Assembly (NCBI RefSeq): GCF_020520285.1
Contig: NZ_CP084742.1
Coordinates: forward strand, 1 to 64,000
Length of the DNA: 64,000 nucleotides
Direction of reading: 5' to 3'
Source: Pseudomonas sp. L5B5
Lineage (GTDB): Bacteria > Pseudomonadota > Gammaproteobacteria > Pseudomonadales > Pseudomonadaceae
Within the stretch, counting starts at the first letter, position 1. Each line of letters begins with the position of its first letter. The notes beneath the pieces are model-generated. The model saw nothing but the letters and a program-made list of their open reading frames with translations. It did no database searches and was not told the DNA's origin. Both the position numbers and the translations under genes were made by a program. Below are positions 29,417-38,629 of the stretch, one piece after another.

Positions 29417-32400
29417 GTGCACCTGCTCAGGACCCAGCCCGGCGGATTCGTGTCGGATGACAACATTGCCGACCTTGGACAAACCCCCGCCGAGCTGGTG
29501 ATCCTGTGCAGCGGCGACTCCAGCCTGGCGCTGCTGGCCGAGGCCGCGGAGCAACTGCCCGCGGACTACCCCAGCTTGCGCCTGGCCAACCCGATGCAGG
29601 TGCAGAACCACGCCTCGGTGGACCTGTATGTGGACCAGGTGCTGCAGCACGCCAAGGTCATCCTGATTTCCCTGCACGGCGGCATCGCCTACTGGCGTTA
29701 TGGCGTCGAGCGGCTAGTGGAATTGTCCCAGCGCGGGGTGCAGCTGATCCTGGTGCCTGGGGACGACCGTCCGGACCCGGAGCTCAGTGGCCTGAGCACG
29801 GTATCGGTGGTCGAGCGCGATCGCCTCTGGCAGTTCCTGCGCCAGGGCGGGCGTGACAATGCATTGAATTTCTACCATTGCCTGGCCAGCGGCCTGCTGG
29901 GGCGCGATTACCCCTGGAACGAGCCGCAGGCCCTGGCGCGCACGGCGCTCTATCATCCGCACAAGAGCCAGGCCTGCCTGGCCGACTGGCAAACCGACTG
30001 GCAGCCCGGTCAGGCGGTGGCGGGCCTGCTGTTCTACCGCTCGCACTTGCAGGCGGCCAATACGGCGTTCATCGACCTGTTCTGCCAGCGGCTGCAGGCT
30101 GCGGGCCTCAACCCCTTGCCGATCGCCGTGGCCAGCCTCAAGGAACCCGACTGCCTGGCGCAGGTGGAAGACTGGCTGGAGCAAACCGGTGCCGGGGTGA
30201 TCCTCAACACCACCGGGTTTGCCCAGTCCAGCCCCGAGGCTCCACACTTGCGGCCATTTCGCCGCAATGTCCCGGTGATCCAGGCCATCTGCGCCCAGGA
30301 CAACGAGCCGGGCTGGCAGGCCAGCGAGCAGGGCCTGGGACCTCGGGACCTGGCCATGCACATCGCCTTGCCGGAGCTGGACGGCCGGATCATCAGCCGG
30401 CCCATCAGTTTCAAGGACCTGGCCTGGCGCAGCGAGCGCAGCCAGTCGGACGTGGTCTGCTACCGTGGCCAGCCCGAACGCATGGACTTCGTTGCCCGGC
30501 TGGCGCGCCACTGGATCGAGCTGGGGCGCCTGGACAACAGCCAGAAGCGCATCGCCCTGGTCCTGGCCAACTACCCGACTCGCGATGGACGCATCGGCAA
30601 CGGCGTGGGCCTGGACACCCCGGCAGCTGCATTGAACATCCTCAAGGCCCTGCAGGCCGAGGGTTATCCGCTGCCTGGCGAGCTGCCGGCCAGCGGCACC
30701 GAGCTGATCCAGCAATTGCTCGGTGGCGTCAGCAACGACCTGGACAGCCTAGACCAGCGGCCCTGCCAGCAGAGCCTGGCCCTGGACGACTACCTGCGCC
30801 TGTTCCAGGCGTTGCCCGAGGCCAACCGCCAAGCGGTGCTGGAACGTTGGGGCAGGCCGGAGCAGGATCCGATGTTCCGCAATGGGCGACTGATGATTGC
30901 CGGCCTGCGCATGGGCCTGACCTTCATCGGCATCCAGCCGGCCCGGGGGTATCAGGTCGATCCCAGCGCGGTCTACCACGACCCGGACCTGGTGCCGCCC
31001 CATGCCTACCTGGCGTTCTACTTCTGGTTGCGCCAGGTCTATGGCGCCCATGGGGTGATCCACGTCGGCAAGCACGGCAATCTGGAGTGGCTGCCGGGCA
31101 AGGGCGTGGGGCTTTCCGAGAACTGCTGGCCGGATGCACTGCTCGGACCATTGCCGAATATCTATCCGTTCATCGTCAACGACCCGGGGGAGGGGGCCCA
31201 GGCCAAGCGTCGCACCCAGGCGGTGATCATCGATCACCTGATGCCACCCCTGACCCGTGCCGAAACCTATGGCCCGCTGCGCAACCTGGAGCTGCTGGCC
31301 GACGAATACTACGAAGCCCAGCTGCTGGACCCGCGCCGTGCCCGCGAGCTGCAACGGGACATCCTGCGCCTGGTGCGCGAAACCCAGATCGACCGCGAAT
31401 TGCAGTTGGACGGGCCGCTGGAGGGCGATGCCGATGCCGCTATCTGGCTGCCACGGCTGGACACCTACCTGTGCGATCTCAAGGAGTCGCAGATCCGCGA
31501 TGGCCTGCATGTGTTCGGCGAATCGCCGGAGGGCCGCTTGCGTCTCGACACGCTGCTGGCCCTGTTGCGCATTCCCCGGGGCGATGGCAAGGGCCAGCAC
31601 GCCAGCCTGCTGCGGGCCCTGGCCAAGGCGTTCGAGCTGGGTTTCGATCCGCTGGACTGTGCCTTGGCCGAGCCCTGGACCGGACGCCGGCCACAGGCCT
31701 TGCAGCAGCTCAGCGACGCCCTGTGGCGTACCGCCGGTGATGTGCGCGAACGCCTGGAAATCTACGCCGGGCGCTTGATCGAGGCCGCCTTGCAAGGCCC
31801 GGTGGCGCAGCTAGAGGAACCCGGCTGGGAGTCGGTGCAGCACATCATTACCGGCCTGCGCGAGGTGGTGGCACCCCGCCTGGACGCTTGCGGGCCGGCG
31901 GAAATGCGCGGCCTGCTGGATGCCCTGGACGGGCGGTTCGTGCCGGCCGGCCCCAGCGGTGCCCCCAGTCGCGGGCGCCTGGACGTGCTGCCCACTGGCC
32001 GCAACTTCTACTCGGTGGATGTGCGCAACCTGCCCACCACCACCGCCTGGCGCATCGGTTTCCAGTCGGCCAACCTGATCCTCGAGCGCCACCTGCAGGA
32101 TCACGGCGATCACCTGCTGCAACTGGGCCTGTCCGTGTGGGGCACGGCTACGATGCGTACCGGTGGCGACGACATCGCCCAGGCCATGGCCCTGATGGGC
32201 GTGCGTCCGGTCTGGGCCACCGGCAGCCAGCGGGTCGACGACTTCGAGATCCTGCCCCTGGGCCTGCTGGACCGCCCGCGGGTCGACGTGACCCTGCGCA
32301 TCTCCGGGTTCTTCCGTGACGCCTTCGCCAACCTGATCCGGCTGTTCGACGCGGCGGTGCAGGCGGTGGCGGCCCTGGACGAACCGGCCGACATGAACCC

Positions 32401-33190
32401 CCTGGCGGCTCGGGTGCGCGCCGAGCGTGAAGCCTTGCAGGCCGCGGGCCTGGAACCTGATGAGGCCATGCGTCAGGCCGGCTGGCGGATCTTCGGCGCC
32501 AAGCCCGGGGCCTACGGCGCCGGGGTCCAGGGCGCCATCGACGGTCGGCTGTGGCAGAGCCGCGATGACCTGGCCGAGGTCTACCTGAATTGGGGCGGTT
32601 ACGCCTATGGCGGCAGCGATGAAGGCACTGCCGCCCGCGAGCAGTTCGCCACGCGCCTGAGTCGCGTGCAGGCAGTGCTGCAGAACCAGGACAATCGCGA
32701 GCACGACCTGCTGGATTCCAACGACTACTACCAGTTCCAGGGCGGCATGCTGGCGGCGGTGGAGAGCCTTGGCGGCGCCAAGGCGGCCAGTTATCACGGT
32801 GATCACAGCCAGCCCGACCTGCCGAAGATCCGCACCCTCAAGGAAGAACTGAACCGAGTGATCCGCTCCCGCGCGGTCAACCCGAAATGGATCGAGGGGG
32901 TCAAGCGCCATGGCTACAAGGGCGCATTCGAGATGGCTGCGACCCTGGACAACCTGTTCGCTTTCGATGCCACCACCGAGCTGATCGATGACCACCAGTA
33001 CGCCTTGCTGGCCGATGCCTACCTGCTGGACGACTCGACCCGCGAGTTCGTTCGCCAGCATAATCCCCATGCCCTGCGCGACATGACCGAGCGCCTGCTG
33101 GAGGCCCAGCAGCGTGGTCTGTGGCAAGAGCCCGGGGCGTACCGCGAGGCCCTGGAAAACCTGCTGCTGGATATAGAAGAAGATTCCTGA
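29417..33190 (+). CDS. cobN: Cobaltochelatase large subunit CobN
   Basis: This 1257-aa protein, full length for CobN, inserts cobalt into hydrogenobyrinic acid a,c-diamide with ATP-hydrolysing partner subunits. The catalytic region includes HGVIHVGKHGNLEWLPGKG and NIYPFIVNDPGEG, and the C-terminal part includes EHDLLDSNDYYQFQGGM. The GTG start is 4 nt after the cobW stop, implying translational coupling. The small and medium AAA+ subunits appear to be supplied by the chlI/chlD locus downstream rather than by cobS/cobT. Confidence 0.95.
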   Translation: MHLLRTQPGGFVSDDNIADLGQTPAELVILCSGDSSLALLAEAAEQLPADYPSLRLANPMQVQNHASVDLYVDQVLQHAKVILISLHGGIAYWRYGVERLVELSQRGVQLILVPGDDRPDPELSGLSTVSVVERDRLWQFLRQGGRDNALNFYHCLASGLLGRDYPWNEPQALARTALYHPHKSQACLADWQTDWQPGQAVAGLLFYRSHLQAANTAFIDLFCQRLQAAGLNPLPIAVASLKEPDCLAQVEDWLEQTGAGVILNTTGFAQSSPEAPHLRPFRRNVPVIQAICAQDNEPGWQASEQGLGPRDLAMHIALPELDGRIISRPISFKDLAWRSERSQSDVVCYRGQPERMDFVARLARHWIELGRLDNSQKRIALVLANYPTRDGRIGNGVGLDTPAAALNILKALQAEGYPLPGELPASGTELIQQLLGGVSNDLDSLDQRPCQQSLALDDYLRLFQALPEANRQAVLERWGRPEQDPMFRNGRLMIAGLRMGLTFIGIQPARGYQVDPSAVYHDPDLVPPHAYLAFYFWLRQVYGAHGVIHVGKHGNLEWLPGKGVGLSENCWPDALLGPLPNIYPFIVNDPGEGAQAKRRTQAVIIDHLMPPLTRAETYGPLRNLELLADEYYEAQLLDPRRARELQRDILRLVRETQIDRELQLDGPLEGDADAAIWLPRLDTYLCDLKESQIRDGLHVFGESPEGRLRLDTLLALLRIPRGDGKGQHASLLRALAKAFELGFDPLDCALAEPWTGRRPQALQQLSDALWRTAGDVRERLEIYAGRLIEAALQGPVAQLEEPGWESVQHIITGLREVVAPRLDACGPAEMRGLLDALDGRFVPAGPSGAPSRGRLDVLPTGRNFYSVDVRNLPTTTAWRIGFQSANLILERHLQDHGDHLLQLGLSVWGTATMRTGGDDIAQAMALMGVRPVWATGSQRVDDFEILPLGLLDRPRVDVTLRISGFFRDAFANLIRLFDAAVQAVAALDEPADMNPLAARVRAEREALQAAGLEPDEAMRQAGWRIFGAKPGAYGAGVQGAIDGRLWQSRDDLAEVYLNWGGYAYGGSDEGTAAREQFATRLSRVQAVLQNQDNREHDLLDSNDYYQFQGGMLAAVESLGGAKAASYHGDHSQPDLPKIRTLKEELNRVIRSRAVNPKWIEGVKRHGYKGAFEMAATLDNLFAFDATTELIDDHQYALLADAYLLDDSTREFVRQHNPHALRDMTERLLEAQQRGLWQEPGAYREALENLLLDIEEDS

Positions 33191-33213
33191 GGCGGCGAGT
33201 GCCGCGCATTCGA

Positions 33214-33275
33214 TCGCGAGCAAGCTCGCTCCTGCAGGTATCGCATTGCCGTTGTAGGAGCGAGCTTGCTCGCGA
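33214..33275. repeat. REP inverted pair between cobN and chlI
   Basis: TCGCGAGCAAGCTCGCTCC (from 33214) and its complement GGAGCGAGCTTGCTCGCGA (ending 33275) form a near-perfect long inverted pair around a short spacer. It lies inside the operon, in the 127-bp gap. Such pairs can pause RNA decay or lower expression of the gene below; here that would affect the chelatase ATPase. Confidence 0.75.
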
Positions 33276-33317
33276 AAGCGTCCTCCGGGACACCCCCGAC
33301 CCGAGCGAGATCCACTG

Positions 33318-34328
33318 ATGAGCGACACCCCACATTTCCCCTTGTCCGCCGTGGTCGGCGCCGATGACCTGAAGCTGGCCCTGTGCCTGACCGCCATCGA
33401 CCCGAAGATTGGCGGCGTGCTGATCGAGGGGCCGCGCGGCATGGCCAAGTCGACCCTGGCCCGGGGGCTGGCGGATCTCCTGGCCAGCGGGCAGTTCGTC
33501 ACCTTGCCTTTGGGGGCCACCGAAGAGCGCCTGGTGGGCACCCTGGACCTGGATGCAGCGTTGGGCGAAGGGCGGGCACAGTTCTCCCCGGGGGTCCTGG
33601 CCAAGGCTGACGGCGGGGTGTTGTATGTCGATGAAGTCAATCTGCTGCCCGATCACCTGGTGGACCTGCTGCTGGACGTGGCCGCGAGCGGGACCAACCT
33701 GATCGAGCGCGATGGCATTTCCCACCGGCATTCGGCGAAGTTCGTCCTGATCGGCACCATGAACCCGGAGGAGGGCGAGTTGCGTCCGCAGTTGCTCGAC
33801 CGTTTCGGTCTCAACGTCGCCTTGAGCGGCCAGGTGCCGCCCCGGGAGCGCGGGCAGATCATCCGTCGGCGCCTGGATTTCGACAGCGACCCAGAGGGTT
33901 TCTGCCTGCAGTGGGCCCAGGCCCAGGCCGACCTGCGCCAGCGTTGCCGGCAGGCGCGGGAGGGCCTGGAGCGCATTGCCCTGGATGACCAGGCCCTGGC
34001 GCAGATCACCGAGCGTTGTTTCGCCGCCGGGGTCGATGGCTTGCGGGCCGACCTGGTCTGGCTGCGGGCCGCCCGGGCCCATGCCGCCTGGCGCGGGGCA
34101 GCGGCCATTGCCGAGGAGGATATCGACGCGGTGGCGGAGTTCGCCTTGCGCCACCGACGTGGTCAGCCACCTGCTGCATCGGCGCAACCGCCCCAGCCGC
34201 CAGCGCCGCAGCAGTCCGGTTCGCAGCAGGACGCCAGCGAAGGTGCGGGCCAGTGGGGCGAAATGCCCGCCCAGGCGTTGCCCACCGGCGCCCGTCGAGC
34301 AGTGCCCAACTGGCCAAAAAAGCCCTAG
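33318..34328 (+). CDS. chlI: ChlI/CobS-like AAA+ chelatase subunit (zero-frame product)
   Basis: This 336-aa AAA+ protein has Walker A EGPRGMAKST near residue 40, Walker B GVLYVDEVNLL near residue 97 and the sensor region FVLIGTMNPEEGELRPQLLDRFGL. It ends in a Pro/Gln-rich linker and stops at TAG 34326-34328. It is the motor that drives CobN. The stop lies 4 nt after the heptamer A AAA AAG (34316-34322), with a 14-bp hairpin behind. A fraction of ribosomes should therefore slip -1 and add the VWA domain of the next entry, giving a 554-aa ChlD-type subunit. The ATG has only a weak ribosome site; GAGCGAGATCC lies upstream. Confidence 0.9.
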   Translation: MSDTPHFPLSAVVGADDLKLALCLTAIDPKIGGVLIEGPRGMAKSTLARGLADLLASGQFVTLPLGATEERLVGTLDLDAALGEGRAQFSPGVLAKADGGVLYVDEVNLLPDHLVDLLLDVAASGTNLIERDGISHRHSAKFVLIGTMNPEEGELRPQLLDRFGLNVALSGQVPPRERGQIIRRRLDFDSDPEGFCLQWAQAQADLRQRCRQAREGLERIALDDQALAQITERCFAAGVDGLRADLVWLRAARAHAAWRGAAAIAEEDIDAVAEFALRHRRGQPPAASAQPPQPPAPQQSGSQQDASEGAGQWGEMPAQALPTGARRAVPNWPKKP

Positions 34329-34981
34329 GCATCCGTCCCCGGCCTGACTCGGGGGCGGATGCCAAGCCCCGGGCGGGGCAACTGGACCGTGGTCGTCAGG
34401 GCCGCAGTCGGGCCGCGAACGCAGGCAGCATCGATTGGCCAGGCACCTTGCTCAAGGGGCGCCCGCGACGTTACGAGGAATTGCGCTGGCGCCTGCGCAG
34501 TCGAACGCCCCATGAGCTGTGGCTGGTGATCGTCGACGCCTCGGCGTCCACTCGCCGCCACCATGCCCTGAGCGATGCCAAGGGCCTGCTGGCGCAACTG
34601 TTCGACGACGCCTACCGGCAACGGGCGCGATTGGCCTTGCTGACCGCCAGTGGCCGGGCTCCGAGCTGGCAGGTCCAGGGCCTGAAGGCTTCCAGGGACC
34701 TGCGGCACTGGCTCGATGACCTTGGCGCCGGCGGTGGTACGCCGCTGTCCCAGGCCCTGGTCGAAGCCGGTCGATGGCTGGAGCAGCGTCAACGTCGCTT
34801 GCCGGCGGAGCAGCAGCGAGTTTTGCTGATCACCGATGGTCGCCTGAAAACCCTGCCGTCGGCGCAGGGCCTGAATTGCCCGACCCTGCTGCTGGACATC
34901 GAGCGTGGCCCGATCCGCCTGGGCCGTGCCCGGGAACTGGCCCAGCGCCTGGGCGCCGACTACCACCATATCGACCTGTAA
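34253..34981 (+). CDS. chlD: VWA (MIDAS) domain of the chelatase medium subunit, in the -1 frame
   Basis: The protein carries a von Willebrand A domain with the MIDAS motif DxSxS (IVDASASTRRHHALSDAKG), then GGGTPLSQALVEAG and LLITDGRLK, as in the C-terminal part of BchD/ChlD/CobT. The frame overlaps chlI. GTG 34253 is the nearest plausible separate start (AAGG upstream), but the more likely route of expression is -1 frameshifting at 34316-34322. In that case only 34322-34981 (219 residues) is added to the 335 residues encoded before the slip. Both routes could operate. Confidence 0.8.
   Translation: MGRNARPGVAHRRPSSSAQLAKKALGIRPRPDSGADAKPRAGQLDRGRQGRSRAANAGSIDWPGTLLKGRPRRYEELRWRLRSRTPHELWLVIVDASASTRRHHALSDAKGLLAQLFDDAYRQRARLALLTASGRAPSWQVQGLKASRDLRHWLDDLGAGGGTPLSQALVEAGRWLEQRQRRLPAEQQRVLLITDGRLKTLPSAQGLNCPTLLLDIERGPIRLGRARELAQRLGADYHHIDL
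34316..34363 (+). promoter_or_regulatory. Programmed -1 ribosomal frameshift signal in chlI/chlD
   Basis: In the chlI frame the sequence reads CCA AAA AAG CCC TAG, so the heptamer A AAA AAG (34316-34322) sits in the exact phase for tandem -1 slippage. A 5-nt spacer follows, then a 14-bp stem (34328-34341 with 34350-34363, one G-U pair, 8-nt loop). The -1 frame is the VWA frame. A AAA AAG is the strongest known bacterial slippery heptamer, the one used by dnaX. Confidence 0.85.
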
Positions 34982-35167
34982 TACCTCAAGCCCTGTGGCT
35001 CGTCCCGAGCCCTGTTGCCGCTGCCGAGCGGGCGAGGCTGCGTACGGGCGCGCAGCGCCCGCAACACCAGCACCGCGTTGCACCAGGCAACCCTGGCGAC
35101 TCGTGCCGAGCCGTGCGCAGCCGGCAGTAGCGGCTAAACTGCCTGCGCCATCCAAGGGAGCGATGCC

Positions 35168-36814
35168 ATGCGGGTACTGGTGCACAACGACAAGGACGAT
35201 TTTCGGGTCAAGGCCTACGCCGGGACCAACGGCGTGCTACTGGCCATGGACCTGGACGCCAGCCGACGCCAGGGCTTGCTGGGTTTCGCCATCGAGAAAC
35301 AGACCGGCGACAAACCCTGGCTGTTCCTGTTCAACAGCCTGACCTTTCCCGGCAAGGCCCATACCTTTCCCCAGTACAACGCCACCCCCAGCGACCAGGC
35401 GCCGCTGCAGAAATTTCGCTGGGCCGACTACGCGGTCCACCCCGGTGCCACCCTCAACTACCGGGTGTACCTGGTCTATGGCAGCGCCGCGGCGCCGCAG
35501 CTGGGAGAGATGTTGCAGCTGGGCATCACGGCCGATAACGGCCTGCCTCCCGGGCAACGAGTAATCTTCAATCGCGCAGTGGCCGCCAGCCAGGCGTTCT
35601 CGCGCAAGTTCCCCGAGCTGGACAGCCTGCTCAGTGCCAACCGCAATCTACCGATCGAGGCCTGGCCGGATGCGCCCCGACAGTGGCTGGAGAACGGCCT
35701 CCTGGGGCAACTGCTGGGGTTTATCCAACGGGCCGTCGATGCCAATTGGTGCCTGGACATCGCCATCTACGAGTACCAGTTGCCGGCTATCGTCGAGGCG
35801 GTCAACGCGGCCTTCGATCGAGGTGCCCAGATACGCGTGCTCTACCACGCCGGCCCTGGTGATGATGACACCGCACAGAACCAGGCCAGCCTGCAGCATC
35901 TGCCCGAGGCCAACAAGCGCGGGCGGGTGACCCATGCCATCTTCCACGACAAATTCATCGTCCTCGCTCGCCTCGATGCCGCCGGCCAGCGCCAACCCGT
36001 CGCCGTGCTTTGCGGCAGCACCAACTTCACTGCCAATGGCGTCTACCGCCAGGCCAACGTGGTGCACTACCTGGATCACCCGGACATCGCCGGTCGCTAC
36101 CTGCATGTCTTCGAGCAGATCTGGGCAGCGCCGACGGACGTCGGCGCCACGCGCCAGTGGCTGACCCGCGACAACCCCATGCAGCCCGGGGCGCCGCTGT
36201 TCGCCGGTTTCTCCCCGCGCAGTGGCGAGGGCGACCTCGACGAATTCGTCCGAATCATCGACGGTGCTCGCCGCGACCTGCTGTTCGTCACGGCCTTCGC
36301 CTTGCCCGACAGGATTCTCGACGCCTTGCTCGGCCAGCCCCACGACGATGTCCTGCGCTACGGCCTGCAGAACACCGCCAGCCGCATCACCGGTTTCCAT
36401 GCCGACCGCACGGCCGAGTTCGCCGCCACCGCCTTGCTCAACAATGGCCTGGAAGGGTGGCTCAAGGAGGGCCTCAAGGGCCAGAAAGGCAACCTGCTGG
36501 TGCACACCAAGGCGGTGGTCACCGATTTCACCAGCGATGCCCCGGTGATCATCAGCGGCAGCCACAACCTCAGCGCCGGTGCCAGTCGCAACAACGACGA
36601 GAACTTCCTGATCATTCGTGGCGACACCGACCTGGCGGACCGCTATGGCCTGGAACTGCTGCGTTTCTATGAGCATTACCGGTTCCGCTACTTCGCCCGG
36701 CAACTGGCGCTCAAGCAGGTCCAGCCCCTGGCCACGGATGACCGCTGGAGCAACGACTACTACCTGGAAGGCGACTTGCGCCAACTGTCGCGCTTGCGTT
36801 TTTCCGGACGTTGA
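35168..36814 (+). CDS. Phospholipase D-like domain protein
   Basis: This 548-aa protein has no obvious signal peptide. Two HKD-type motifs are visible. The second is complete, HTKAVVTD (His446, Lys448, Asp453), followed by SGSHNLSAGASRNNDEN. The first is partly degenerate, HDKFIVLARLD (His260, Lys262, Asp shifted), followed by CGSTNFTANG. Members of this superfamily cleave phosphodiester bonds in lipids or nucleic acids; the substrate cannot be read from sequence. The ATG has AGGGAG upstream. It stands alone between the chelatase genes and the cyclase gene. Confidence 0.82.
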   Translation: MRVLVHNDKDDFRVKAYAGTNGVLLAMDLDASRRQGLLGFAIEKQTGDKPWLFLFNSLTFPGKAHTFPQYNATPSDQAPLQKFRWADYAVHPGATLNYRVYLVYGSAAAPQLGEMLQLGITADNGLPPGQRVIFNRAVAASQAFSRKFPELDSLLSANRNLPIEAWPDAPRQWLENGLLGQLLGFIQRAVDANWCLDIAIYEYQLPAIVEAVNAAFDRGAQIRVLYHAGPGDDDTAQNQASLQHLPEANKRGRVTHAIFHDKFIVLARLDAAGQRQPVAVLCGSTNFTANGVYRQANVVHYLDHPDIAGRYLHVFEQIWAAPTDVGATRQWLTRDNPMQPGAPLFAGFSPRSGEGDLDEFVRIIDGARRDLLFVTAFALPDRILDALLGQPHDDVLRYGLQNTASRITGFHADRTAEFAATALLNNGLEGWLKEGLKGQKGNLLVHTKAVVTDFTSDAPVIISGSHNLSAGASRNNDENFLIIRGDTDLADRYGLELLRFYEHYRFRYFARQLALKQVQPLATDDRWSNDYYLEGDLRQLSRLRFSGR

Positions 36815-36950
36815 AGGCGCTTGCCGAACTCATGACGAGCACCCTCAGGGTGTGCTTCCACTCCCCAGGCTGACCTTGAATTCGATGGCGAACCTTGTGT
36901 ATAGAAGGCGTCGCTGTCTCAACCCAAGCAAGCTACGGAGTGCAATCGAT

Positions 36951-37922
36951 ATGTGCGGGACCGACCACAACAACCAGCCCGACATCGCCAGGCTCCTCGA
37001 AGGCCTGCCCAAGAACTGGGGCAAGTGGGGGCCTGACGACGAGGTCGGCGCGCTCAACTACTTGCAGCAGGCCGAAGTGCTGCGCGGTGTTGCTGCGGTG
37101 CGCCAGGGCAAGACCTTCACCCTGCAAGTGCAGATCGGCCACCCCGGTGGCGACCCGATGTGGCCGGCGCGCAATCCCTCGATGCGCTTCAACACCCTGG
37201 ACCGCAGCCACTACCAGGCCGGCAAGCAGCCATCGATGAGTGGTGGCGCCGAGTACTGCGACGATGTGATCTTCATGCAGTTGCAAGGCTCGACCCAGTA
37301 CGACGCCCTGGGTCATGCCTGGTACGACAATCAGCTATGGAACGGCTACGACGCCGGGACCACGGTGGGCGGCATGGCCAAGGCCAGCGTGCTGCCGATT
37401 GCCGAGCGGGGAGTGGCGGGGCGCGCGGTGCTGATCGACATGGCTCGCCATCGGGGCAAGAAGTACCTGGGGCGTGGCGAGACCTTCGACCACCTGGACC
37501 TGATGGCCGCTGCCCGGGCCCAGGGCGTGACCATCGAGAAACGCGACATCCTGATCATCCGCACCGGTTCCATGGGGGCCTTCTACGAGTACGGCAAGAC
37601 CGAGTTCTTCAAGGACCTGGTGGAGCCGGGGCTGACCTACAGCCGCGAACTGGTGGACTGGTTCAACGACCTGCAGATCCCCAACCTGGTGACCGACACC
37701 ATCGCCAACGAGGTGATCACCGATCCGCGGTCAGGGGTGCAGATCCCGTTGCATTGCGCGCTGATGCGCAACCTGGGGATCGCCTTCACCGAGATCGTGC
37801 TGCTGGAGGACCTGGCCGAGGACTGCGCGGCGGATGGTCAATGGACCTTTCTCTACACCGCCGCGCCGTTGAAGATCGTCGGTGGCAGTGGGGCACCGGT
37901 CAACCCGCTGGTGATCAAGTAG
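36951..37922 (+). CDS. Cyclase-family metal-dependent hydrolase
   Basis: This 323-aa protein belongs to the cyclase (kynurenine formamidase-like) family by its layout and by GSTQYDALGHAWYD near residue 120. The family metal motif HxGTHxDxPxH is altered here to Q-G-S-T-Q-Y-D-A-L-G-H, so two His ligands are Gln; I recall a subfamily with this GSTQ.D..GH form. The reaction is probably hydrolysis of an amide or lactone-like bond in an organic acid. The ATG at 36951 has CGGAG 10 nt upstream. An operon with the next genes is possible but there is a 101-nt gap. Confidence 0.8.
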   Translation: MCGTDHNNQPDIARLLEGLPKNWGKWGPDDEVGALNYLQQAEVLRGVAAVRQGKTFTLQVQIGHPGGDPMWPARNPSMRFNTLDRSHYQAGKQPSMSGGAEYCDDVIFMQLQGSTQYDALGHAWYDNQLWNGYDAGTTVGGMAKASVLPIAERGVAGRAVLIDMARHRGKKYLGRGETFDHLDLMAAARAQGVTIEKRDILIIRTGSMGAFYEYGKTEFFKDLVEPGLTYSRELVDWFNDLQIPNLVTDTIANEVITDPRSGVQIPLHCALMRNLGIAFTEIVLLEDLAEDCAADGQWTFLYTAAPLKIVGGSGAPVNPLVIK

Positions 37923-38023
37923 CGGCGCCAGAAGGAGCAAGGCCGATACAAAGCTGGAATCCGGGTGGTCATGGGGTTACCCTGCCGCCCGTTTTCCGAG
38001 ACCGACATGGACCTTCGACTCCC

Positions 38024-38551
38024 GTGACTGATACCCGCTCGCCAGACTGCTCTCCTTGTTCCTGCACCGATCACGACAGCGCCCATCGGGCCGTACTCGA
38101 CACCCTGCGCATCATGGCCGCCCACCCCGGGGCCGATGAAGACCGGATCGTCGACCTGCTGCAGGAGGGTGGCTACTCGCCGATCGTGGCTGAAAAGCTC
38201 AATGTCTTCGTGCCTACAGCCCTGGGCTGGCCGGTGCTCAAGCGCCTGGGGGTGGAGACTTTCGGTGGCTACTTCATCGCTTATGACGACAACGATGAAG
38301 AAGTGCACATTCCGATTGCCAGCCAGGCCTACTTCATCGCTGCCTTGAAGCTGGCCTATTGCACCCTGGAGCACGGTTACAGCGAAGACTTGTCGCAGCA
38401 GGTCTATGAACGTGTCATGGGGCGCAGTGCCGAGATCAACGCCGTCAACAAGGCCCTGGCCCAGGACGTGAGCGTAGAGGGTGGCACGCTCGGGCCCTTG
38501 AAGGTGTTGCGCGTTTGCGCAAGCGACCTGCTGAGCGCTGCAGTCGACTGA
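38024..38551 (+). CDS. Conserved protein of unknown function, tandem paralogue 1
   Basis: This 175-aa soluble protein has a Cys-rich start (PDCSPCSC), a helical stretch and a conserved core, SPIVAEKLNVFVP..LGWPVLKRLGVETF, then FIAYDDNDEEVHIPIASQAYF. I do not recognise a family. The GTG at 38024 is chosen by alignment with the ATG of the second copy. The ATG 17 nt upstream is out of frame and stops after six codons. The ribosome site is poor in both copies. It is about 60% identical to its neighbour by eye, so the pair arose by local duplication. Confidence 0.7.
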   Translation: MTDTRSPDCSPCSCTDHDSAHRAVLDTLRIMAAHPGADEDRIVDLLQEGGYSPIVAEKLNVFVPTALGWPVLKRLGVETFGGYFIAYDDNDEEVHIPIASQAYFIAALKLAYCTLEHGYSEDLSQQVYERVMGRSAEINAVNKALAQDVSVEGGTLGPLKVLRVCASDLLSAAVD

Positions 38552-38629
38552 CACCGGGCTAGCGCCCGGGTAGGCGCGGGGTTACCCTGCTGCCCGTTTT
38601 CCACGACCGATATGGACCTTCGACCTCCC

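Noticed and set aside
34253..34328. Idea that chlI and the VWA gene are one gene broken by a sequencing error or frameshift mutation
   Set aside because: The correctly phased A AAA AAG, spacer and 14-bp stem are too specific for chance damage; programmed frameshifting explains the overlap better, though a homopolymer read error cannot be fully excluded without reads.
35046..35062. GC hairpin CGGGCG-CGCAG-CGCCCG as terminator of the chelatase operon
   Set aside because: There is no T-run and the surrounding region is full of similar GC-rich palindromes; support is too weak.
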